Shown here: piece after piece, positions 11,365 to 21,794 of the stretch
Position numbering within the stretch: the stretch's first letter is position 1
How the letters are laid out: every line of letters starts with the position of its first letter
Assembly: GCF_963259705.1 (NCBI RefSeq)
Contig: NC_081851.1
Location: 62,776,355 to 62,840,354, forward strand
Source of the DNA: Myotis daubentonii
Taxonomy: Eukaryota > Chordata > Mammalia > Chiroptera > Vespertilionidae
Length of the DNA stretch: 64,000 bases
Direction of reading: 5' to 3'
Made by a program: the position numbers and the translations under genes
Notes under the pieces: generated by a model
The model's input: only the letters and a program-made list of their open reading frames with translations
Told to the model about the DNA's origin: nothing
The model's database searches: none

Positions 11365-11518
11365 AATCAAGAAGAATCAACAAATTGATGGCTGGCAGAG
11401 GGGAAGGGACTGAGAGAATGGGTGAAAGGGGGGAAGGGGAGTAAGAGGTATAAACTTCCAGTTCTAGAATAAATAAGTCATGGGATGTAATGTATACCAC
11501 AGGGAAGATGGTCAATAA
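11365..11518 (+). repeat. Old LINE-1 3' UTR, left part (interrupted by Helitrons)
   Basis: Matches the old mammalian L1 3' end: 'gatggctggcagaggggaag', 'gggtgaaaggggggaag', 'gaggtataaacttccagttctagaataaataagtcatggg', 'gtcaataa'. The sequence resumes at 12,243 with 'tatcataataactatatggtgacagatggttg', so the two parts form one L1 3' end split by the Helitron pair. Confidence 0.85.
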
Positions 11519-11822
11519 TCCTATCTAGTCAATAATCCTATCTAGACAAACAGGGTAATTGACTGTACCTTCACTACGCCTCCCATTGGCTAATCAGCGT
11601 GATAAGCAAATTAACCGCCAACAAAGATGGTGGTTAATTTGCATATGGCGCGAAGCAGCAGAGCGAAGACTGAAGGTGGCTCTGGCCAGAGCAGCGAGGG
11701 CTTTGAAGGCGGCTCCGGCCGGAGCAAAGGCATGGGTCCCGTTTGCTGGAGGAAAACTGGTGCCGGCAGGCGGGGGAAGGGAAGGCCTATTGCACAAATC
11801 TTTTTGTGCAACAGGCCTCTAG
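11519..11822 (+). mobile_element. Helitron (non-autonomous), first of a head-to-tail pair
   Basis: Begins TCCTATCTAG directly after the host A at 11,518 and ends with a hairpin (TTGCACAAATCTTTTTGTGCAA), 'caggcct' and CTAG at 11,819-11,822. The interior ('cctcccattggctaatcag', 'caaagatggtggttaatttgc') differs from the neighbouring Helitron, so it is a separate subfamily. A 17-bp direct duplication (11,511-11,527 and 11,528-11,544) spans the host/Helitron junction, so the true 5' end could be 11,519 or 11,536. No coding capacity. Confidence 0.85.
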
Positions 11823-12242
11823 TCCTATATAATAAAACCCTAATATGCAAATCAACCGAACGGCAGAACAACTGGTTGCTATGACATGCACTGATCACCA
11901 GGGGGCAGACGCTCAATGCAGGAGCTGCCCCCTGGTGGTCAGTGCACTCCCACAGGGGGAGCACTGCTCAGCCAGAAGCCGGGCTCACACCTGGCAAGCG
12001 CAGAGGCGGTGGCAGGAGCCACTCCAGCCTCCGCTGAAGGTGGATGGTAAGGAGCGAGGGGTCCAGGACTGTGAGAACCCTGGACTATGAGAGGCATGTC
12101 TGACTGCCAGCTTGGCCCAATGGGGCTAGGACCTAAGCTGGCAGGCGGACATCCCTGGAGGGGTCCAGGACTGGGAGAGGGCACAGGCCAGGCTGAGGGA
12201 CCCCCCTCCTGAGTGCACAAATTTGGTGCACTGGCCTTCTAA
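11823..12242 (+). mobile_element. Helitron (HeliBat-like), second of a head-to-tail pair
   Basis: Begins TCCTATATAATAAAACCC exactly after the CTAG of the previous Helitron and ends with the hairpin GTGCACAAATTTGGTGCAC, then CTAA at 12,239-12,242. CTAA is an allowed variant of the CTRR terminus. The next base is a host T, and removing 11,519-12,242 restores a continuous old L1 3' UTR (GTCAATAA|TATCATAATAAC). Internally 11,897-11,945 holds an inverted repeat (CACCAGGGGGCAG and CTGCCCCCTGGTG). Non-autonomous. Confidence 0.92.
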
Positions 12243-12395
12243 TATCATAATAACTATATGGTGACAGATGGTTGTTAGACTTACCACAGTGATCACATCA
12301 TAAAGTATATAAATGTCCAATCACTGTGTTGTACACCTGAAAGTAATATAGTGTTGTATATCAACTATACTTGAATAAAAATAAAAGAATAATAA
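12243..12395 (+). repeat. Old LINE-1 3' UTR, right part
   Basis: Continuation of the L1 3' end interrupted at 11,518: 'gtgacagatggttgttagac', 'gtacacctgaaagtaatatag', 'tatcaactatacttgaataaaa', then a short A-rich tail. It sets the host context in which the Helitron pair was inserted. Confidence 0.85.
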
Positions 12396-15300
12396 AAAGA
12401 CATATTAAGAGTGCTCTAAGGGTCTGGGTCCAACTTATTGTGATAATGGGGTGGGAACTACCTAGAATATCATATGGGAGAGAAGGACCCGGGAGCCACA
12501 GAGAGCCAGGAAACTAGGAGAAAGGTGAAAATGTAGCTGGGGGACACATCCAGATGGAAAGTTGAGAGGAGCTTGATAAAGTAACAAACTGGCAGGACTA
12601 GGAGAAGATAGATACAAATGTTGATTGGGCATCAATGATAGTAGTTAAAGGGGTTGAAAAATGGAGGCTGAGGTTTGGGTGAACTTTGGGCTAAACATGA
12701 AGGAACCATACAGAATAGACAGGGAGTGTGGACACTGTGAGTGAAGAGTGAGTTTACTAGTTCTGTCCACAGATGCGTTTTGAGCAACTACTATGGTATC
12801 CACACCATAGCTGATATTCTGTGGGAATACAGAAGTGTGTGAAGCATGTCTCTTGTCCCTACATTCCTCGGCATGGTTAAGCGATAGCCTGTCACTTAGC
12901 AGGCACTCATATCTTTTTTGACTGTCTTCTTGGTCAGTGGTGTGCTGGAGCCTGCTATGTGGGCCACAAGACCTGTTTGTTAGCATCTCTTCCCAACTCC
13001 ATGTTCAGTGACGTCATGTTGGAAGCTTGAAATCGACTATAATTTTTATTACAGAAATTGGTGAATTCTACAAATCAGGGCTCCTGTTCCTCCTCTCCCC
13101 AGCCCAGATGTTAACTTTTACCAGCACACTGGTACTGGGTCGATTTAATCTAGCAATTTAATTCACCAAATATTAACTGAGCCCTTAATGTAAATCTCTG
13201 TTCTTGGTACTTGTCATTCTGCTTTTCAAAGGGTATTTTCCATTTCCTAATAACTTGATGAATTAGGTGGCTTGAAGCTTTCCTTATTTAACCAGAACCA
13301 TACTTTAGAGTGAGGTTTGCCTCCACTTTCCTATGGAATGCCATGCCAACTCAAGTTTGTGAGTATTCTTCCTGGAATTTGGGTGTTGTTGGCATGATGT
13401 CTGATGGCACATGCAAGGGAAGATCTCCACCTAGGATTCAGCTCCTGATAGGGATACACTTACCTTTAAAAGGCTGAGAAATACCAACCCGGTACTGTTC
13501 TTTGGTTGGTTCTTCTGACAATGACTCAGGGTGGAAATTTGGGGTCATAATGATTATCTTTTGATATTTTTCCTATGAAAAGTGGAAGCATTGTGTTTAT
13601 TTCTGTCTTTATAAAGGCTTCCCCTCAAGTGTGTGCAAGCCGGGTTTTAGCCCCACCACCGCTCAGGTTAGACATGCAGGGTCATTCTATATCTTCAATT
13701 TCAGATACACTCATTCTCTCGCATTAAGATTAGAGCAGAAATAACGTCAGTGTTCTGTTAATGCCAATTACCTTTGAAACGCCAGACTGGAGACAGATAA
13801 GAGTCCCCCGATGACTGATTAAAATATGGTATCCTAAAAATTAAGTGTCTCATTTGAGTGCAGACATAACACAAAGATTTGTTATCTAAATTGACCCAGA
13901 TTGAATGCTAATATTGGAAAAACTCACTCAGAATAATGTAACTGTTATACTACCCCAGTAGCTATAAAAAGGAAAGAACTTTACCCTTCTGGGGCATGTA
14001 AAAATCAGAAAAATTGGGATTGAAATCTCCTAAGATGAGCTTTTAAGTAATACAGCCTATTAATGAAAGGGCAGAAGTCAAAATAGCAGAACTAAGGACA
14101 AAAGGAAAATATCTATGATGGTGCGCTTTGAGTTCAACTTTACCATTTGATCTGTGCTTTTCCAATAGTATCATATAATCTCCAAATTTTCATTAGGGAG
14201 CAAAGGGATTTTCTGTGGTGGGCTCGTTTCATTTTGGCCAGTGCTTCTATCTTCATCTACCATCCAGAATTTGTATAATGACCTCTTTTTATGACAAAAT
14301 TGAAAAAGATTTCAAAAAATTAGAAAATGATTGGTCTAATGGAACTGATATAAAACTTAGCAGGAGGCTTAAAAAATTCAGGTTCTGTTTTAATTAATAG
14401 AACATAACATATGGGTAATATCGAGGAATGGAATAAAGAATCAGGAAAGGCATATTTGAATTGTTATTTGTTTAAGCTATGCTATGGGTGCTAAACGGTA
14501 GAATATGTCTGTATTCCTAGAATTTATGATGATGTAAATGCATTTGTTTTTAAAAATAATGTTGTTTTTATTTAATTTAGAAAGGTAAAAATAAAAAAAT
14601 GGATTTTTTGGGGGAAAAGTTCTATATATTTAAAAAACAAAGTTATGTATATGAAATTATATATTATGAAAAAATTATATATGAATCTCTAACACTTAGC
14701 TGTTGGTAGAGTACATGTCATCAAGTAGCCACATACCAAATATTTATAAGATTGAGGTTCATTGACTATGTTATGATCTTGCTTACTAATTTATTATAGT
14801 AAAAAATTTAAGCTATCATAATGTTTTTTTCAAATGAGGTTATTCTTTGTTAAGTACTGTACTTCTGTGCTTAGGTAAAATTATACCTAAAGCAAATTGA
14901 TTTTTATGTACATAAATTTTCTTTTATGTTGGCAATCCAAACTCCATTTTTTTTTCAAATGAATTAACATAGTTGTGTTAGATTTTAAAGATTTTAAAGG
15001 GGGTCTAAAAGAATTTAAAAAGATAGTAAATAGCACATTTACAGGATAAAATTTCCTTTAGGGAAAACAAATAATTTTTAGGAGTCATTTTTGATAAATT
15101 TATAGGAAAGCGTTCATACCTGGTGATTAGACTTCTAGAGGTTTCAGAAATATGATGAACAAAAAACTTCTCTGAAAGTTTAAGGAGATGATGTAAGAAA
15201 AAGAAAATGGTGCTGTGTAGCCAGGAACTTTGGAGATAGGCTTGCCCTTAATGGTCTACGCTTCATTTAAAGCAAATTTAGTTTTTAACCTTAAGTATAT

Positions 15301-15639
15301 ATAAAGTTTTGTACTACAGACTATCAGTAAAATTATTTAATACATTTCAGAAAAAACAACAACAATGATTAGAAGAATTGAGGAAAGGAAGATGGTGGGG
15401 CAGTTCATAATATACTGTAACTCTCAAAAATAATTTGTGGAGTGTGAATTTATGTGAAATGGATGAATGAATAGGTAAAATTGACATGTTTGTCAGTGAC
15501 ACTATCAGAAAAAGAACAAGAACTTCCAGTACAATTACAAATACAGAGTAGACTGGAGTCAATTAGAAATTCCATATGCTAAGAGTCATGAGGACATGAC
15601 TGTATTAAAACCAAGTATACTATTGCATTTGATTTTGGG
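12396..15639. other. Unassigned DNA, no gene recognised
   Basis: About 13,150-13,230 ('caccaaatattaactgagcccttaatg') recalls a minus-strand L2/MIR end but is too worn to bound. Around 13,730-13,830 is unique sequence with possible conserved-element character. From 14,560 to 15,060 the DNA is very AT-rich. Short ORFs (12,645-12,986 minus; 14,215-14,397 plus; 15,347-15,562 minus) show no known domain. Confidence 0.4.
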
Positions 15640-15999
15640 GGGCTGATGTAATAAGTAAACACAAACTTGGTGCCTTAAAAGAAGAGGAATTTATTCTGGG
15701 GGGACCTCCAGGGGCTTAGAAGAGATTCTGTGCTTTGTCTCTTCCAGCTTCTACTGGTGGTCAGCATTCAATGGCTTATGGCTGCATGTTTTCACATCAT
15801 CTTCTTGGTGTGTCTGTCTCTAAACTCATCTGCCTCTCTCCTATAAGGATACATGTGATGGTATTTGGTGCTTACCCAGATAATCCAGGATAAACTCCTT
15901 TTTCCACAACCCTTAATCTAATCATACCTTTTGCCACTGAAACTAATATTCAGTGTTTTGCCATGTAAAGTAATGCTCACAGATTGCAAGGGTTAGCAC
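15640..15999 (-). repeat. MaLR-type LTR fragment (MLT1-like)
   Basis: Read on the minus strand this is an old LTR: on the + strand 'aaacttggtgccttaaaag...ggaatttattct', 'gtctcttccagcttctactgg', 'tggcttatggctgcatg', 'gcttacccagataatccagga' and 'acccttaatctaatcatacc' follow the order of the reverse-complemented MaLR family. No internal retroviral region is attached. The subfamily is uncertain. Confidence 0.65.
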
Positions 16000-16000
16000 G

Positions 16001-16355
16001 GTATATTAATTTGCTGAGGCTGCTATAACAAAATACCACAGACTGGGTGGCTTAAACCACAGAAATTTATTGTCTCACAGTCCTGGAGGCTAGAAGCCCA
16101 AGATTAAGGTGTCAGCAGGTTTGATTTCTGCTAAGGCCTCTCTCTTTGGCTTGAAATTGGACACTAATCCAATTGGCCTACCCTAAAGGCCTCATTTTAA
16201 CTTAATTTCCTCCTTAAAGAGCTTATCTCCATCTACATATAATCACAATCTGACATATTGGGAGTTAGGGCTTCCACATAGGAATTTTGTGGAATTCATA
16301 CCAGATATGAATATATATATATATTTGGGACCACCATTCAACACAATACAAATAT
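16001..16355 (-). repeat. MaLR-type LTR (MLT1-like)
   Basis: Opens on the + strand with 'gtatattaatttgctgaggctgctataacaaaataccacagactgggtggcttaaa' style sequence, then 'cagaaatttattgtctcacag', 'ctggaggctagaagcccaag', and closes with 'gggagttagggcttccacatagga'. This is the reverse complement of a MaLR LTR. It directly follows another LTR fragment in the same orientation, so the two may be independent solo LTRs or parts of one rearranged locus. Confidence 0.8.
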
Positions 16356-17294
16356 GTAACTTTCAATTGAATTAATGAAAATGAAAGTTAAATATAATCT
16401 ACTATGCTCTATTTACTAATGTAGACAAGTGTAATACATTTAAGAGATGGTCTCATCAATGTAGTTAAAGTTTCAAAGAAAAGAACTCTATCAGGAGTTG
16501 CTGAAAATTAGCTAGGAAAATCACTTACATGGAATAGTTATTTCTCAGTGTGGCAGGATTAAATGTAATGTTAGCACATTGCAAATTCCCATGCTGGTCT
16601 TTATTTGGGAATATATTTTTTTAAAACTCTCCTTTTCATTTATGGATTTATAGACAGACTTGCGAAGATAACAATAGAGGAGAATTCTCCCTTGGTTAAA
16701 GGAAAACATGTAATTTAAGTGGAGGCATAATTTATCCTATACACTGCAATTGCCTGACTTTAATGAGAAAATAAAGTAAATTCCAATATACTTTCCTGGG
16801 AACCATTCCAGCTCTCAATAATTTGCCGCAGTGGGGAGCCAGGAAGTGGCTGTTCAGAGGGAGGTGGCCAAAAGTCCACATCCATAAACACAAGTAGGTT
16901 GCTTTCTTGGTAGTATTATCTTTGATTACAAAGAAAGTGTACTAATGTTAATATATATAGTTGCAGAGATAGATCATGCAGCCGCTGTGTACAAGGTACC
17001 AGGACGCTTAAGAACATAAAAAATTACAAATGTTAAAGAAAATGGCACCAAGTTTAATAAAGGTCCCTTGTCTTGTCCTTTGCTTCAGAAAAATCGAAAC
17101 CCCTTTTATATTTATTTCTTCTCCAGACCAGCAGCTCCTCTGCGTTGCCCGTATACAGTACTTCCACTTCCCCTTCCATCTCTAGTTGGCATGGTTCTTC
17201 CATTTACCCTCAGAATTATGGGCACCGGCTTGGGCTTCAGGCATAACACAAGCTCATTCAGTTCGCAGTGTTTTAGAGTTCACGATAATTTGAA
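16356..17294. other. Unassigned DNA, possible conserved non-coding stretch
   Basis: No repeat family or exon recognised. 16,540-16,830 is smooth, unique-looking sequence of the sort found in conserved non-coding elements. The ORF at 17,068-17,313 has no recognised motif. Confidence 0.3.
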
Positions 17295-17362
17295 CGTGTA
17301 CTTGGTTGGATAATGTTCCCCCTCCCCAAAACCCGTCCAACTGGAACCTCAGATTGTAAGCC
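17295..17362 (+). repeat. MaLR LTR fragment
   Basis: The sequence 'ggataatgttccccctccccaaaacccgtccaactggaacctcagattgtaa' recalls the 5' part of a MaLR LTR in forward orientation. It is short and diverged. Confidence 0.4.
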
Positions 17363-17396
17363 ATTTTTTTTATAAAAGAAAGAAGGAAAAAGCTTT

Positions 17397-17460
17397 CATT
17401 ATTTTTTAAAAAAAACTCTTTATTGTTGACGGTATTACACATACCCCGCTTTCCCCCCAT
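17397..17460 (-). repeat. Short 5'-truncated L1 3' end
   Basis: On the + strand 'aaaaactctttattgttgacggtattacacataccccgctttccccccattg' is similar to the start of the 3' end of the full-length L1 at 17,627 ('tttattgcttaaagtattac...tatcc'). An A-rich tract precedes it, which on the minus strand is the 3' side. It seems to be a very short 5'-truncated L1 insertion. Confidence 0.5.
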
Positions 17461-17485
17461 TGAAGTGGGGAGTGGGAACTTGGCT

Positions 17486-17626
17486 GTGTTAATTTTCTAG
17501 GCCTGCAGTAACGAACTGCCACAGGCTAGGGGCTGAAACAACAATTTATTTCCTTACAGTTCTAGAGGCTAGAAGTCTGGCATTTTTCTTTGGCTTGTAG
17601 ATGGCTGTCTTCTCGCTGTGTCTTTA
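17486..17626 (-). repeat. MaLR LTR, left part (split by the full-length L1)
   Basis: Reverse-complemented MaLR sequence: 'gttaattttctaggcctgcagtaacgaactgccacagg', 'caacaatttatttccttacagttctagaggctagaag', 'ttggcttgtagatggctgtcttctcgctgtgtc'. It breaks off inside the phrase that resumes at 24,771, on the far side of the L1. Confidence 0.85.
17612..17626. repeat. L1 target-site duplication, copy 1
   Basis: CTCGCTGTGTCTTTA, identical to 24,771-24,785. A perfect 15-bp duplication is the normal product of L1 endonuclease-primed insertion and suggests a recent event. Confidence 0.97.
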
Positions 17627-17923
17627 TTTTTATTTATTTATTTATTTATTTATTTTTTTTTATTGCTTAAAGTATTACAAAGGGTATTACATATGTATCC
17701 ATTTTATCCCCCCGCCCTAGACAGTCCCCTAGCCTCCCCTATCACCCAGTGTCTTATGTCCATTGGTTATGCTTATATGCATGCATACAAGTCCTTTAGT
17801 TGATCTCTTACCCCACTACCTCCTGCCCCCCAACCCTCCCCGGCCTTCCCGCTGCAGTTTGACAATCTGTTTGAGGCAGCTCTGCCTCTGTATCTATTAT
17901 TGTTCAAAAGTTTATAATGGTCT
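17627..17923 (-). other. L1 3' UTR and A-rich tail
   Basis: About 260 bases after the ORF2 stop, read on the minus strand, then a tail seen on the + strand as (TTTA)n plus a T run at 17,627-17,661. The minus strand provides AATAAA motifs within the tail, which can serve as polyadenylation signals. The 3' UTR is C-rich on the + strand (G-rich in the transcript) around 17,700-17,860, like the G-rich tracts in other mammalian L1 3' UTRs. Confidence 0.85.
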
Positions 17924-20900
17924 CTATTGTCCATGAATGAGTGAGATCATGTGGTATTTTTCCTTTATTGACTGGCTTATTTCACTTAGCATAATGCTCT
18001 CCAGTTCCATCCATGACGTTGCAAATGGTAAGAGTTCCTTCCTTTTTACAGCAGCATAGTATTCCATCGTGTAGATGTACCACAGTTTTCTAATCCATTC
18101 ATCTACTGATGGGCACTTAGGCTGTTTCCAGATCTTAGCTATGGTGAATTGTGCTGCTATGAACATAGGGGTGCATATATCCTTTCTGATTGGTGTTTCT
18201 GGTTTCTTGGGATATATTCCTAGAAGTGGAATCACAGGGTCAAATGGGAGTTCCATTTTCAGTTTTTTAAGGAAACTCCATACTGTCTTCCATAGTGGCT
18301 GCACCAGTCTGCATTCCCACCAGCAGTGCACAAGTGTTCCTTTTTCTCCACAACCTCTCCAGCACTTGTCGTTTGCTGATTTGTTGATGATAGCCAGTCT
18401 GACAGGTGTGAGATGGTACCTCATTGCTGTTTTGATTTGCATCTCTCGGATGATTAGTGACTTTGAGCATGTTTTCATATGTCTCTTGGCTTTCTGAATG
18501 TCCTCTTTTGAAAGGTGTCTATTTAGGTCCTTTGCCCATTTTTTGATTGGATTGTTTATCTTCCTTTTGTTAAGTTGTATGAGTTCCCTATAAATTTTGG
18601 AGATTAGGCCCTTATCAGATATGTCATTGGCAAATATGTTTTCCCACACAGTGGGTTTTCTCGTTGTTTTGTTGATGGTTTCTTTTGCTGTGCAGAAGCT
18701 TTTTATTTTGATGTAGTCCCATTTGTTCATTTTCTCTTTAGTTTCAAGTGCCCTAGGAGCTGTATCAGTGAAGAAATTGCTTCGGCATATGTCTGAAATT
18801 TTCTTGCCTTTGGATTCTTCTAGAATTTTTATGGTATCCTGTCGTACATTTAAGTCCTTTATCCATTTTGAGTTTATTTTTGTGTATGGTGTAAGTTGGT
18901 GGTCTAGTTTCATTTTCTTGCATATATCTGTCCAATTTTCCCAACACCATTTATTGAAGAGACTATCTTGGCTCCATTGTATGTTCTTGCCTCCTTTGTC
19001 AAATATTAATTGAGCATATTGGTTCGGGCCGATTTCTGGGCTCTCTATTCTATTCCATTGATCTATATGCCTATTCTTGTGCCAGTACCAGGCAGTTTTG
19101 AGAACAGTGGCTTTGTAATACAACTTGATATCTGGTATTGAGATCCCACCTACTTTGTTCTTTTTCAGGATTGCTGCAGCTATTCGGGGTCTTCTTTTAT
19201 TCCAGATGAATTTTTGGAAAGTTCGTTCTAGATCTCTGAAGTATGCTGTTGGTATTTTAATGGGAAGTGCGTTGAATTTATAGATTGCTTTGGGTAGTAT
19301 GGACATTTTAATGATGTTGATTCTACCAATCCATGAACACGGTATGTTCTTCCATCTGTTTATGTCTTCCTCTATGTCTTTTTTCAACGTCCTGTAGTTT
19401 TCTGAGTAGAGGTCTTTTACCTCTTTAGTTAAGTTTATTCCTAGGTAGCTTAATTTTTTTGGTGCAATGGTAAACGGGATTGTTTTTATAATCTCTCTTT
19501 CTGAAAGTTCACTATTGGTGTATAGAAATGCCTCAGATTTCTTGGGGTTAATTTTGTATCCTGCTACATTGCCAAATTCATGTATTAAGTCTAGTAGCTT
19601 TTTGATGGAATCTCTAGGGTTTTGTATGTATAATATCATGTCATCTGCAAATAAGGACAGTTTTACTTCCTCTTTTCCAATTTGGATGCCTTTTATTTCT
19701 TCTTCTTGCCGAATTGCAATGGCTAACACTTCCAGTACTATGTTGAACAGGAGTGGTGAGAGGGGGCATCCCTGTCTTGTTCCTGTTCTTAGGGGAAATG
19801 GTGTTAGTTTTTGTCCGTTGAGTATGATGTTGGCTGTGGGCCTGTCATATATGGCTTTTATTATGTTGAGGTATGATCCTTCTACTCCCACCTTGCTGAG
19901 AGTTTTTATCAAAAATGGGTGTTGAATTTTGTCAAATGCTTTTTCTGCATCAATTGATATGACCATGTGGTTTTTTTCTTTCAATTTGTTTATGTGATGT
20001 ATCACGTTTATTGATTTGCGGATATTGTACCATCCTTGCATCCCTGGGATAAATCCTACTTGGTCATGGTGTATGATCTTTCTGATGTACTGCTGGATCC
20101 GATTTGCTAAGATTTTGTTGAGGATTTTGGCATCTATGTTCATGAGGGATATTGGCCTGTAATTCTCTTTCATTGTGTTGTCTTTACCTGGTTTTGGTAT
20201 TAGGGTGATGCTGGCTTCATAGAATGAGCTTGGAAGTGTTCCTTCCTCTTGAATTTTTTGTAGTAGTCTGAGGAGGATAGGTTTTAGTTCTTCCTTGAAT
20301 GTTTGGTAAAACTCCCCTGTGAAGCCGTCTGGTCCTGGGCTTTTGTTTGATGGAAGCTTTTTGATGACTGCTTCAATTTCTTCCATAGTTATTGGCCTGT
20401 TGAGGTTTTTAGATTCTTCCTGATTGAGTTTTGGAATGCTGTATTTTTCTAGGAATTTGTCCATTTCCTCCAGGTTGTCTAGTTTGTTGGAGTAGAGCTG
20501 TCCATAGTATTTTTTAACAATCATTTGTATTTCTGTGGGGTCTGTTGTTATTTCGCCTCTATCGTTTCTGATTTTATTTATTTGGGTCCTCTCTCTCTGC
20601 TTCTTGGTGAGTCTGGCTAGAGGTTTATCAATCTTGTTTATCCTTTCAAAGAACCAGCTCTTGGTTTCATTGATTTTCTGTATTGTTTTTTTGGTCTCTA
20701 TGTCATTTATTTCTGCTCTAATCTTTATTATCTCCTTCCTTCTGCTCACTCTGGGGTTTTCTTGTTGCTCTCTTTCTAATTCTTTGAGTTGTAGAGTTAG
20801 ATGATTTACTACCATTTTTTCTTGTTTTTTGAGATAGGCCTGTAGAGCTATAAACTTCCCTCTCAGGACTGCTTTCAATGTGTCCCATAGGTTTTGGATT

Positions 20901-21745
20901 GTTGTGTTTTCATTGTCATTAGTTTCCAGGATGTTTTTAATTTCTTCTTTGATCTCATTGGTAACCCAATCAATATTTAATAGCATGCTATTCAGCTTCC
21001 AGGTGTTTGAGTATTTTGGGTTGTTTTTATTGTAGTTTATTTCTAATATTATGCCATCGTGGTCTGCGAAGACGCTTTTTATGATTTCAATCTTCTTGAA
21101 TTTGGGGATACTTTGCTTGTGACCCAGTATGTGGTCTATTTTTGAATATGTCCCATGAGCACCTGAGAAGAACGTATATTCTCTGGCTTTGGGGTGAAGT
21201 GTTCTGAAGATGCCTATTAAGTCCATCTGATCTAGTGAGTCATTTAGGATTGCTATATCTTTGCTGGTTGTTTGTCTATAGGACTTATCCAGTGCTGTCA
21301 ATGGTGTATTAAAGTCCCCTACTATGATTGTATTGTTGTCGATCTCTCCTTTGATATTTTCCAGGAGTTTTTTTATGAATTTGGGTGCTCCTACATTGGG
21401 TGCATATATGTTTACCAGGGTTATATCTTCTTGTTGTATTGATCCCTTTAGTATTATGAAGTGGCCTTCCTTATCTCTTGTTAAGGCCTTCACTTTGAGG
21501 TCTATTTTGTCCGATATAAGTATTGCTACCCCAGCTTTCTTTTCCTTTCCATTTGCCTGAAAGATATTTTTCCATCCTTTCACTTTCAGTCTGTGTGAGT
21601 CCCTTCTAATGAGGTGGGTTTCTTGTAGACAGCAGATGTATGGGTCATGTTTTTTTATCCATTCAGCCACTCGATGTCTTTTGGTTGGAGCATTTAGTCC
21701 GTTTACGTTTAAAGTTATTATTGAAAGGTACTTGTTTGTAGCCAT
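17924..21745 (-). CDS. L1 ORF2 protein: endonuclease and reverse transcriptase
   Basis: 1,273 residues, close to the roughly 1,275 of other mammalian ORF2 proteins, with no internal stop. Residues 1-240 form the APE-like endonuclease: N14 in LNVNG, E42 in QETH, Y114 in IYAPN, D144/N146 in VGDFN, and D228-H229. The reverse transcriptase spans roughly 440-770: NYRPISL (528 onward), first catalytic Asp in SIDAEKAFD (D599), TRQGCPLSP (656 onward), and FADD at 699-702. A C-terminal zinc-knuckle-like motif has C1128, C1132, H1140 and C1145. It nicks target DNA and primes reverse transcription there, acting in cis on L1 RNA and in trans on SINEs such as Ves. The ATG was chosen because it starts directly before the endonuclease fold ([16 protein letters not shown]). 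Confidence 0.97.
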   Translation of the reverse strand: MATNKYLSIITLNVNGLNAPTKRHRVAEWIKKHDPYICCLQETHLIRRDSHRLKVKGWKNIFQANGKEKKAGVAILISDKIDLKVKALTRDKEGHFIILKGSIQQEDITLVNIYAPNVGAPKFIKKLLENIKGEIDNNTIIVGDFNTPLTALDKSYRQTTSKDIAILNDSLDQMDLIGIFRTLHPKAREYTFFSGAHGTYSKIDHILGHKQSIPKFKKIEIIKSVFADHDGIILEINYNKNNPKYSNTWKLNSMLLNIDWVTNEIKEEIKNILETNDNENTTIQNLWDTLKAVLRGKFIALQAYLKKQEKMVVNHLTLQLKELEREQQENPRVSRRKEIIKIRAEINDIETKKTIQKINETKSWFFERINKIDKPLARLTKKQRERTQINKIRNDRGEITTDPTEIQMIVKKYYGQLYSNKLDNLEEMDKFLEKYSIPKLNQEESKNLNRPITMEEIEAVIKKLPSNKSPGPDGFTGEFYQTFKEELKPILLRLLQKIQEEGTLPSSFYEASITLIPKPGKDNTMKENYRPISLMNIDAKILNKILANRIQQYIRKIIHHDQVGFIPGMQGWYNIRKSINVIHHINKLKEKNHMVISIDAEKAFDKIQHPFLIKTLSKVGVEGSYLNIIKAIYDRPTANIILNGQKLTPFPLRTGTRQGCPLSPLLFNIVLEVLAIAIRQEEEIKGIQIGKEEVKLSLFADDMILYIQNPRDSIKKLLDLIHEFGNVAGYKINPKKSEAFLYTNSELSEREIIKTIPFTIAPKKLSYLGINLTKEVKDLYSENYRTLKKDIEEDINRWKNIPCSWIGRINIIKMSILPKAIYKFNALPIKIPTAYFRDLERTFQKFIWNKRRPRIAAAILKKNKVGGISIPDIKLYYKATVLKTAWYWHKNRHIDQWNRIESPEIGPNQYAQLIFDKGGKNIQWSQDSLFNKWCWENWTDICKKMKLDHQLTPYTKINSKWIKDLNVRQDTIKILEESKGKKISDICRSNFFTDTAPRALETKEKMNKWDYIKIKSFCTAKETINKTTRKPTVWENIFANDISDKGLISKIYRELIQLNKRKINNPIKKWAKDLNRHLSKEDIQKAKRHMKTCSKSLIIREMQIKTAMRYHLTPVRLAIINKSANDKCWRGCGEKGTLVHCWWECRLVQPLWKTVWSFLKKLKMELPFDPVIPLLGIYPKKPETPIRKDICTPMFIAAQFTIAKIWKQPKCPSVDEWIRKLWYIYTMEYYAAVKRKELLPFATSWMELESIMLSEISQSIKEKYHMISLIHGQ

Positions 21746-21794
21746 TTCTTTTTTTGTGTGGCTGTTTTCTTTCTGAGCTTTTTATTTCTTATTT

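Noticed and set aside
18075..21560. Several + strand ORFs of 78-152 codons
   Set aside because: All lie antisense to L1 ORF2 and reflect its codon composition.
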